Part shown: positions 56,601-64,000 of the stretch, one piece after another
How the letters are laid out: each line of letters opens with the position of its first letter
How positions within the stretch are numbered: the first letter of the stretch is position 1
Source: Cavia porcellus
Lineage: Eukaryota; Chordata; Mammalia; Rodentia; Caviidae
DNA: 64,000 nt
Reading direction: 5' to 3'
NCBI RefSeq assembly: GCF_034190915.1
Contig: NW_026947484.1
Location: 71,689,482 to 71,753,481 of the forward strand
Notes under the pieces: generated by a model
What the model saw: only the letters and a program-made list of their open reading frames with translations
The model's database searches: none
Told to the model about the DNA's origin: nothing
Program-made: the position numbers and the translations under genes

Positions 56601-59600
56601 TTTGTTTAGTTCCCCCAATTTTTTAACTGTGTCTTCTTTAGATATGTTGAGCATCTCTTTCATTTCTTTTATCATTTCTTCTTTTACCTGGGAGATTATT
56701 TCTAGTTTGAATTATTTTAAAACTTACCATAGTTGCTTCTTTATTTCAGTTACTATTATTTCAGGTTTATGGCATGTATTTTCTCCTAAGGTTTTTTTGG
56801 GATGGGCTTGAGGTTTGAGATTGTATTTTGGTCTTTCATTTTGTCATTTTCCTATATTTTTATGTTCCAAGTGTTATTCCAAGGCTTCCCCTGGGCCTGT
56901 TGGAAATCCTCTTCTATGCCCTCGGCTCCTGGGACTCTGGCCACCCAGTCCCCCAGATTGAGAGAGGATTTTCTAGAGGTGTGGGTAGACCGGCTCAAGA
57001 CCTGCTGAGCTGGTCATGTGCAGCAGGAATCTGTGAATCTCCCTGGCCACGGATGCAAGGATCTTAACCTCCCGGGGCCCAAGATGGTGTGAAGACCCTC
57101 ACCCCAGGCTGCCCAGTCTCCAGAATTGAGGCTGCAGGCAGATCCAAGATCCCCAGAGCCCTGTTGCCTGGTTATTCTGCCCAGTTTCCTTCTTAGATAT
57201 CCTACTAGCCACTGTGTCAGCCCTGGGTCCTGGGGTAAGATTTCCAGGGTGATTTTATTTTTCTTGGAAACATAGAAGTTAAAATGTTGCCTTATGTAAA
57301 TATGTAACAGAAGAGTGAATAAAAGTGCTTGTTTGAGTTTTTGAAAAGTCTTCTGAAAGCTTGGTTCTCAAGTTAAAATGGAATTATTAGATTTTTGAGA
57401 TTTTTTTATTAACTGATAAAGGTATTTTGCCACTAGACCAAAACCTAGACTCTAGAGATTGAAATGGGCTGGGATGCCCCCACATATCTTTAAGTTGGTT
57501 TAAAGTTTTTACAAGGGGAAAGCTAGTAATTAGTGCAATATGCTTTTTCTATAATTTTTAAATTCTCTCGAAGAGGATTAAAATGAGGTATTTTATAGAA
57601 GAGCCACTAAGTTGCTCTTAGATCAAGAAACTTTCTATTCCTCTTGGGTAAAAAGCTCCATAGGGCTAAGTACCCTGGTTTCAGAGTTTCTCAGAAGGAG
57701 CACAGAAGAGGATGTCATGCATGTATTATAGGATTTCAAGAAAGAAGATTTGTCCAGATAATTGAGAGCCGTCTCTATACCACTAGGGCAAACATGTTAT
57801 GGAGATTAACTGAGTGTCCTGAGCAGAGGGATCTTCAAATGCAAAAAGAAATTATGAGTCAGAATGGAGAGATATGCCAAAAAATGTCTTTAAATCTAAA
57901 ACTGTAAATGTGCGGTATTTTCAGGAACCTGTTATGAAAGGATGCGTGGATTATACACTAGAAGATGTAAAGGCACCACCACCTCATTTACCAGTCAAAA
58001 ATCTTGAAATAGGCCCCACTTTCTATCGGGATCTTCACCTAGCCTCAGTCTCCTAAAGGAGTGGACAGCTAACTGCTTAAATAAAAGAGGCAGGTGGCAT
58101 GATTTTTAGGGCCTCAAGTAGGTCAAACCCTTTTACAGAATTTGAGATTCAGTGTAAGTTGAGACAAAGAGCTTCCCCACGCAGCCCATATTTGTTTGAT
58201 TTTCACACAAAGGAGGACAGTAGTGAGGCAAGTGCCTGAAGTGAGCAGGACTTTGGGAGTCAATTCAAAGACTTCTCTATTGTGGACTGATCAGGCTGAC
58301 AACCTCCCCAAAGATTGGACAGCAAAGACTTAAATAAATTTTAAATATGGTATGATTTTAAGGCTCCAGGTAGATCAACAAACTTTAGCAGAAGTTGAGA
58401 TTCTGGAGGCTGAAACAAGGAACTTCTCTGAGAGGCCAGTTTGTTTTTTAATTATTATTATTATCTTAAAGAGGATGAAACAGAATAAAATTGATCAAAA
58501 CAAACCAGTGTAAGAGATATAAGACTTCAAAATATTATGAAATCAACAATAGTTATCATAATGCCCCTTGATGTCTTCAAAATAGCTGAAGATAACTTCA
58601 GACATAGTAAAAATTGAACAGAGCAGAATAAAATAGAAACAATAAGAACAAAACAATGAATGCAATAAAAGACTTCAAAACAAGCCAATAACAAATCCCA
58701 AATCGCTACCATAATGTATCTTGCTATCTTTGAAATAGCTGCTCGTGCCATCAGATTTAACATAATTTAACAAAACAAAAGAGAATGAAACTCAACCCAA
58801 CAAAGCAGTGAAAATGATACAGGACTTCAAAACAAGACCATAGGAAGTCAACAATGACTGCAATCCTCAAGAGATTCCCCCCTAGATGCCACACTGTATA
58901 CTGCTGTCCTCTGAACCCATGATCAGACCACTGGCCCTAGACCTGTAATAGTGAAACACCAAAGCACCACAGGCATCCAATTGCATTTCACCTCCATAGC
59001 TATCATCACAGCCTGTGTTTCTCTGGATGAGCCAGTCACTTATGGGGTGGGGGAAGGGCAATTGGTACTTCTTGTTTGCCAGTGTGCACTCCAAAAGGCA
59101 CTGGGTTCTGTCTTTTCCCAGTACGGCAGTGGCCCACACATGGTGCTGGTCCCCAGACTGGGCATGTTTCCTGGTGTGACCTTATTCTCTGTGTCCCCAG
59201 TCTGCCTAGCCATGAACTCATGAAATTCAAGAATGAAATCACAGACAAAAAGCTGGAAGATGCAAGAGTGTTTATTTGAAGTAAGAAGAAAAATAGATCC
59301 TGATTGGGTGGGGTCCCAAGAGGATGGTTACAGGGATATTGTGTGCTGAAGTTTTTATGAATAAGCAGAAGGTGGAGACTCACTAAGCTATCACATGACC
59401 ACCTGTCACAATGGTTCCGTGACTTTAAAATGACCAATGGCCATGCAGGCTCTCAAAAGCAGTTACTCAGTGTACAGAGTTTAAAGGAAAACACTTTTTA
59501 ATTAATTAATTTTATTGGTACATTTTAAATGTACAGAATGATCACATTGAATATAGTAAATTTGTATCTGTACATGACACATCCTGATTTTTCCTTTTTT

Positions 59601-62600
59601 CCCACTTTCCTCCATCTGTTCTGTTGGATTCTATGAGGAAACAGGTCCTAAAAACAAAAGAGAGAGCCAAAGTTTTGGGATGGGAAGGATACTGTCTATT
59701 TAATGGAAGCCTCCATTACAGTTCTCTCTGACTTTTTGTTGGAGTCTTTTCTTTACAAAAAGCAGAAGTGGGATGCGGGAAGGACAAAGTACACAGAAGT
59801 GAAAACTTAGTTCTTTATTCCAGTGACCAGCGCTCATCTTCATATTTACCATCCCTGAGAACACTTCTTAGCAAAGCATCTTGTGTTTTCCCAGTCACAC
59901 TCCACTGAGATGCATTTGCAAGATTTCCTCCTGAGCAATCATATGGCCTAGTACAGCATAAAGTCCCTGGGAGAACTTCAGGTTACACTAGTTTAAATTA
60001 ATCTGCCACCCACGCCTTTCAACTCCTCTCCTGCTCTCCTGATTTACAAAGCTGTTTATTTTTCATTTTATGCCACTTGTCCCATTTTGTCCCTTCCTCC
60101 CTTCTTTTCCCCCTTCCTCTCTGCTTTTGTTCCCCTTCCCATTTGAACATTTTCTTCCAATTTCACAATATCCATTATACATTTTGGTCTGTATTTAAAC
60201 TTTCAGTTTCTTACACCAGAGACACAATACAGTATTTGCACATGTGTGTCCAATTTATTTCACTGAAGAGTATCCACCTAAAGAAAACCAATTTTAAAGG
60301 AAAGCCAGTTATGTAACATGTTTAAATGTTTTTCATCCAACTTGGTTCTGAATGTAGGAAGGGTTCATTCCACTTCACCTCAAGAGCTCCCTTCCTGGTT
60401 GAAGTCCTCCTACCTATTATTTTAATTCTTTTCACTGCAGTGATCACCTGTTTCCAGGTCAGGCAATTTCTCTTGCTATCTGACAATTTATAATGTAACT
60501 AAACTGACTTTTATAGAAACACCAATTTTCTAAGGTTGATGAAGGAATTAAATGAATTTAATGGGATAAACTCCTCACTGAACACAATGCCTGGCAAGTG
60601 GAAAACAGATGGCTAACATTAGCTATCCTAGTCCTGAAGAGTTTCCCAAATCCTTTCCAAATTTTTCAGGATTTTCTTTGACAACTTTCCTGGGCCAATT
60701 TCCCACAAGTGCCGTCTGGTGTCACCCTTGCTTACCTGATCCTGCACAGTCTCATCCCACCTGACAAATGTCACCCAGGAGAGGAGCTCAGAGGGTTTAT
60801 CCGGGATTTGAAATGCTTTTCAAGTATTTTCGTACAGCACTTGGTAACTTTATCTTTGCTCTTCTTTTTACTATACAATTTTTTACTTTAGGAGAGAAGA
60901 CAAATAGAAAATCCAAAACTTTCAAATCCCAAAAGGAGTAATGTGATTATTCATCTTCACTCATTAAATGATAGTCCGCTCATGCCAGAAAAAAAATTCA
61001 TCAGCCAGTGACATCTTCCACATATATATACACACTGAAAATCATTATAGCTGGGATTCATGGCTTTGCTACGCACAGACTGTTTAACCTCTTTATAATG
61101 ATTCCATTGACTCCTTCCCAGCGGCCCTCCAAGGAGGTTACTATTTCCCTTTTACACTTGAGGAAAGAAAGAGAACAATAGGGAAAGTCGGAAGGCGGCA
61201 AGGTTTCTGCTTTAGATGAAAGGTGGGGAAAGAATATGAGGCAGAAGTGGAAATTTTCAGTGTGTACTACATTTGTTCAACTCTTGGGATTAAACTTTGG
61301 TTAAATTAAGCCATTGCCTAGCAAGACTTCTGATTTGTTTGTAAGTTTAATTCTAAAAATATATTTGCCATAGGAAAAGTTATTCACCACTGAATATTAA
61401 TCACTAGACACAATTTGAACTGTTGGTTGTTTTCCCTCCACCCTTCTATCTTTTTAAATTTTTACAAACACAAATTCAGGCCATATGAATTTTCAAATAC
61501 TCTCCCTTTGCTTATTTCTCCCATTTTCCACAATCCTTCATTTAATCAAATTTTTGAAGGATTGCTCTGTGCTAGGCAGTAAGACACATGAATATCAATT
61601 TGATTTCTGTCTTCCAGAGATTTTATTCCTAGAAGATATGTGAGGCAGAGTATAAGTCACTAAGGGAATATTTTAATCTCAATTTATGATGAGTGTTAAA
61701 AGGAAGTAGATGAAGCTGAGAGAATAGGACAGGAAGAGCTAACTTTTGATGATGTAGTTAGGAAGACTCCTTTTAAGTAAATGGCATTTTTAAGATAAGC
61801 CTCCAGGGTGTAGAGAATTAGGGGACCGGGTAGAGTAAGGAAGAGCAAAGATCCAAGATAATAGACCACACAAGACCATGCAGAGAGGGGTCAGCTCTGT
61901 GTGAAGAGCTGTCAAAAGGTGACAAGGAAAGTGAAAGAGGGAAGGAACTTGTGAGAGGGAAGCAGAGATGCCTGTGGGGTCCTGTTAGCTGATGGAGTCC
62001 ATTTGAGGGAACCACTTAGTTAGCACAACAACTCACTTAAACCTTGGGAAATGATGTTTCAATTCATTCGGGATTCAACTGTGTAAGGATGCATGTCTGA
62101 GTGAATATGTATGGTTTCATATTTCTCTAATTTCTGAGATTCAAAATTAAATGAACTAGTTCATATTGTCATAATGCTAAAAAAAAAAAGTCTATACTGC
62201 TCGAGACTCAGTAGCTACCCATGATTGCCTTATAGATCAAATAATGAGAAAAACAATAAATAAGAAGTGAAGAGATGAGAGTAAAGACAGAATGCTAGTG
62301 TTTGTTAAGAACAGAATATAATCTTATTAATTACAAAAAGGGTATTCTTTAATTTGGCTTTGTCAATTATTTGTATCCAATAAAAGGTAAAGAAACATCA
62401 AACTGTTTTGTTAATGAAATACAAATTCAGAGGTGCAGAAGCTGAAACTGAGATGTTATAAATGACACACTGATGGTTTTCAAATCTTCCAAATAGTCCA
62501 CACAGAATAAAATTCTACATTTTTTCCATGCGCATCATTGGTATTACTAGTCAATCTAGCACCTGATCTCACCTGAAGATAAATAAATTAGAAAATTCCC

Positions 62601-63637
62601 TAAGGAAAAGTAGCCTTTATTCCTTTAACCAAACAGAACTCGGGAGCAGAAAATAATGTTAGAATACCTGGCCCCACTTCAGCCATCATATTATCTACAC
62701 CGAGTTCTCTCATTCCTATTCTCTTACTCATGAAAGCACAGAAGTGACTCATTACTCAGAGGCTACTGCTGCGTCCTGCCCTAAAGTCTCCCGCTCTCAT
62801 TCTTAGCTTACTAATATAGACTCTGGGCTAATTCATGAACTCGTTTCTGTACTTCAAAGAGTTTTCAGGACTTGAAAATTAGTATTTGCAAAGCACTCAT
62901 TGATCCAGAATATAGGAGCTGCTTACTGGGACATCAAAATTCATCACAAACCAACCTCCTTTTCATTGTCTGGACTGATCCATGACTTGATTTAACAGGA
63001 GCTCTCAGCTGGGACAGCCTTTATTCATTCAGAACAAATCAATAAAATACAGACCTCTAGCCAACAGTTTCTAAGAAAATTTCATGAAAAATCACACCCC
63101 AAAACTAGCTTGTAAAAGCAAAATAAAGCATCAGATAGTAATCAGTCATGATATCAAATTAAATATCCCATAGTGGTCGTGCTCAGAATTTGAAGTGGAA
63201 AATTGATCAAGCTGACCAAAGCTTCTGCTCTGGTCTCATATTCCTGCTATTTCAGGCAACAACAGCAATCATAAAGTTGTTTTCTCTAGTCTGTACTTTC
63301 AAGCACTAAGACATACCTTCATGTATCTTAAAAAATATTACTGTACTGTTGTGTGCAGATATGCCCGTGTATTTGTATGTGTGCTTGTATGTAAAATGTC
63401 AGTTACAAACAGAAAAATTTTAGGTAGGAAAAAATTTTTAGGCATTGTGTGATGCTTCAGTTTAAATTCATAGACATTTGCCGTAGGTGCGGCTTTAATC
63501 CTCTTTGATGTCCTTTGTCTGCATCCCCACAGATCTTCATCAACAACGAATGGCATAATTCAGTGAGTGGCAAGAAATTCCCCGTCATTAATCCTGCAAC
63601 CGAAGAGGTGATCTGTGAGGTGGAAGAAGGGGATAAG
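50564..63637 (+). CDS. ALDH1A1: ALDH1A1-like copy 2, exons 1-2 only (gene runs off the window)
   Basis: Exons at 50564-50626 and 63533-63637 join in frame with phase 0 and encode 56 residues of an ALDH1A1 N-terminus. Exon 1 begins [11 protein letters not shown] and ends KVQYTK. Exon 2 is identical to copy 1 in protein and differs at only three synonymous bases. The promoter carries CCAAT, octamer and ATAAAAA elements, splice sites are intact and there is no stop, so nothing visible marks it as a pseudogene. Intron 1 is 12906 bases against 5418 in copy 1, because of a LINE-1 and another copy 2-specific block. The copy should make a second cytosolic class-1 aldehyde dehydrogenase, like mouse Aldh1a7 beside Aldh1a1. 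Whether exons 3-13 are intact cannot be seen. Confidence 0.88.
50770..50910 (+). mobile_element. B1-like SINE (copy 2 intron 1)
   Basis: CTGGGCAGAGTTGTGCATGCCTGTAA..GAGGCCAGCCCAGTCTACATAGTGAGTTCAAAGCC..GAGACCCTGTCTAAAAAAAA is a complete B1-like unit with an A tail. It is at the position corresponding to 4993-5093, so it is an ancestral insertion. Confidence 0.8.
51140..51248 (+). mobile_element. Young ID-like SINE with perfect target-site duplication
   Basis: GGCTGGGGATTTAGCTCAGTGGCATAAGG..GGCAGTCGTGAGTTTGATCCCTGGTACCGATAAAAACG and an AAAAAGAC/GAA-rich tail. The 15-base repeat GAAGGCAGTTATTGG flanks it at 51125-51139 and 51249-51263. It is the same subfamily as 22421-22527. Confidence 0.93.
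52040..55770 (-). pseudogene. LINE-1 ORF2 (endonuclease/reverse transcriptase), broken
   Basis: ORF2 encodes the nicking endonuclease and reverse transcriptase. Recognisable pieces are the endonuclease motif CLQETHL (55557-55745), the linker [10 protein letters not shown] (54849-55085), the RT fingers/palm [14 protein letters not shown] and ISIDAEKA (53869-54180), the catalytic FADD (53690-53701, intact) and the C-terminal region STEEWIKK (52089-52325). The FDK that usually follows DAEKA reads SNK. Multiple stops and frameshifts separate the pieces. Confidence 0.85.
55826..56810 (-). pseudogene. LINE-1 ORF1 (RNA-binding protein), broken
   Basis: ORF1 of LINE-1 encodes a trimeric RNA chaperone. 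The minus strand gives a coiled-coil segment rich in E, K, L and N (56347-56547, with [14 protein letters not shown]), and a C-terminal domain (55826-56266) ending [18 protein letters not shown]. The two pieces are in separate frames and the 5' part is interrupted, so the protein is not intact. Confidence 0.8.
57177..58095. other. Intron 1 sequence of copy 2 collinear with copy 1
   Basis: Aligns with about 5143-6060 of copy 1 (for example CAGGGTGATTTT..TTTTTCTTGGAAACA, and AGGAGCACAGAAGAGGATGTCATGCATGTATT). No gene. Confidence 0.75.
58098..58440 (+). repeat. Imperfect direct repeat, about 250-base spacing
   Basis: GGACAGCTAACTGCTTAAATAAAAG..GGCATGATTTTTAGGGCCTCAAGTAGGTCAA (from 58061) recurs as GGACAGCAAAGACTTAAATAAATT..GGTATGATTTTAAGGCTCCAGGTAGATCAA (from 58318). 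The similarity continues through GAGATTC..GAGACAAAGAGCTTC and GAGATTC..GAAACAAGGAACTTC. Copy 1 has only one counterpart (about 6019-6065). Confidence 0.6.
58441..58870 (-). mobile_element. Probable LINE-1 3' UTR fragment, antisense
   Basis: A-rich sequence with recurring CAGAATAAAAT, ACTTCAAAA and TTTGAAATAGCTGCTC..CC resembles the 3' UTR portion of the LINE-1 at 51430-51960 (TCTTCAAAATAGCTGTTCATACC, GCAGAATAAAACCATTCC). Assignment by similarity within the window only. Confidence 0.5.
58871..61690. other. Copy 2-specific block of unresolved origin
   Basis: No counterpart is found in copy 1 intron 1. 58871-59440 could be part of an LTR-type or other old element. 59490-60300 has an A/T-rich stretch and pyrimidine-rich CCCTTCCTCCC runs like a decayed LINE. 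The rest is unclassified. I see no coding gene. Confidence 0.45.
61691..63532. other. End of intron 1, copy 2
   Basis: 61691-62010 aligns with about 6085-6400 of copy 1, and 62690-63532 with about 9450-10270. The part between, about 62040-62640, has no clear partner. No gene. Confidence 0.6.
63533..63637 (+). CDS. ALDH1A1: ALDH1A1-like copy 2 exon 2
   Basis: The exon encodes the same 35 residues as copy 1 exon 2, with three silent third-position changes (ATT/ATC, ATA/ATC, GAG/GAA). The acceptor is catccccacag and the donor AAG|gtgagt. The flanking introns also align well to copy 1. Confidence 0.95.
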
Positions 63638-64000
63638 GTGAGTTTCTGAATCCAGCTCTGCTTCATGCCGGGCTCAGCTGCCTCTCACCGGCCCTAAGCT
63701 CCCACCACATTGAAAAGTGAACACGTGGCTTGGACATGGGGCTCCTGGGACAGTCCTGGCCTGTGAAGAGACTGGGTTGTCTCTAAATAATGATGACCCT
63801 TAGAGTCAGGTGTCAGCATTATTTTTTTCTTATAATTTTCCCTGCTTTTCAATTGCATAGTGCCTAATGCATTTATGATACAAACAATTGGTACAATAAA
63901 GGATTAATCACATTTGAAAGAGGAGAGAAATCCTTCTATAAAAGAGTTCTTTTTAACTTGCTACATGAAAAATTTAAAGCTAATATATGATGTTTGGACA
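63638..64000 (+). other. Start of intron 2, copy 2
   Basis: Collinear with 10376-10738 of copy 1, with scattered substitutions. Exon 3 of this copy must lie beyond the window. Confidence 0.85.

Larger units (their letters stand above)
51423..57162 (-). mobile_element. Nearly full-length LINE-1, antisense, defective
   Basis: 5740 bases read on the minus strand. From right to left on the + strand they hold a short GC-richer 5' region (about 56820-57162), ORF1 (about 55826-56810), ORF2 (about 52040-55770) and a 3' UTR with the tail as a T run at 51423. A perfect 14-base target-site duplication GTTGCCTGGTTATT lies at 51409-51422 and 57163-57176. The matching sequence in copy 1 (near 5129-5142) has one uninterrupted, slightly diverged copy. 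Frames are broken by stops and shifts, so the element is not expected to be mobile. The 5' end may be slightly truncated. Confidence 0.95.
50627..63532 (+). other. Intron 1 of copy 2
   Basis: 12906 bases. In order: a B1 (50770-50910), an ID SINE (51140-51248), LINE-1 (51423-57162), sequence collinear with copy 1 at 57163-58095, a copy 2-specific block (about 58100-61690), and sequence collinear again from about 62640. No extra exon seen. Confidence 0.8.
45797..64000 (+). repeat. Second duplicated unit (partial; continues beyond window)
   Basis: From about 45797 the sequence repeats the order of copy 1: upstream region, promoter, exon 1, intron 1, exon 2 and start of intron 2. The last bases (63900-64000) still align with 10640-10738. 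The unit period at the left edge is about 45.5 kb. Interruptions relative to copy 1 are about 45930-46370, the LINE-1 at 51423-57162, and about 58100-61690. Confidence 0.88.

Noticed and set aside
50564..63637. Copy 2 as a processed or dead pseudogene
   Set aside because: It has introns, intact splice sites, a promoter and no stops in the visible exons. Later exons cannot be judged.
1..64000. Search for CRISPR arrays, operons or phage-like systems
   Set aside because: The regularly repeated tracts are microsatellites, and the coding architecture is vertebrate. No spacer-repeat structure or prokaryotic gene cluster exists.

Overview
This is mammalian, almost certainly rodent, nuclear DNA. The coding signal is split into short exons with GT/AG introns. 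The repeats are rodent-type: ID-like SINEs derived from tRNA-Ala, B1-like SINEs, a LINE-1 and ancient MIR fragments. I could not assign a family; the ID tail (ggtaccgataaaaa...) and overall divergence do not look murid. The only protein-coding gene family I can support is aldehyde dehydrogenase 1A1 (ALDH1A1, cytosolic retinal dehydrogenase), present as two head-to-tail copies on the + strand. Layout: 1-311 is flank without a match elsewhere in the window. 312-4789 is the upstream region of copy 1. 4790-37749 holds all 13 coding exons of copy 1 (1503 nt, 500 residues plus stop), with a 3' UTR to about 38230. 38230-45796 is intergenic. From about 45797 the sequence resumes similarity to position 312 onward, so a second duplicated unit begins there. 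Its exon 1 is at 50564-50626 and its exon 2 at 63533-63637; the window ends in its intron 2, so exons 3-13 lie beyond it. Copy 1 keeps every catalytic residue of the family (Asn169, Lys192, Glu268, Cys302, Glu399 in its own numbering) and a perfect exon-phase chain, so it should encode an active enzyme that oxidises retinaldehyde and other aldehydes with NAD+ in the cytosol. Copy 2 is intact as far as visible: exon 2 encodes exactly the same 35 residues as copy 1, while exon 1 differs at 5 of 21. The two units have diverged mainly in non-coding DNA. A nearly full-length LINE-1 with a perfect 14-bp target-site duplication sits in intron 1 of copy 2, and the matching site in copy 1 is empty. Copy 2 also carries about 3.6 kb of extra sequence in the same intron, making it 12.9 kb against 5.4 kb. 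The core promoters share an ATAAAAA box and an octamer, but the CCAAT box is intact only in copy 2. No prokaryotic, CRISPR or classical RNA-gene features were seen. The best candidates for novelty are the young duplication itself, the promoter difference between the copies, and an unusual Gly-Ala-Gly-Gly loop in the substrate channel of copy 1.
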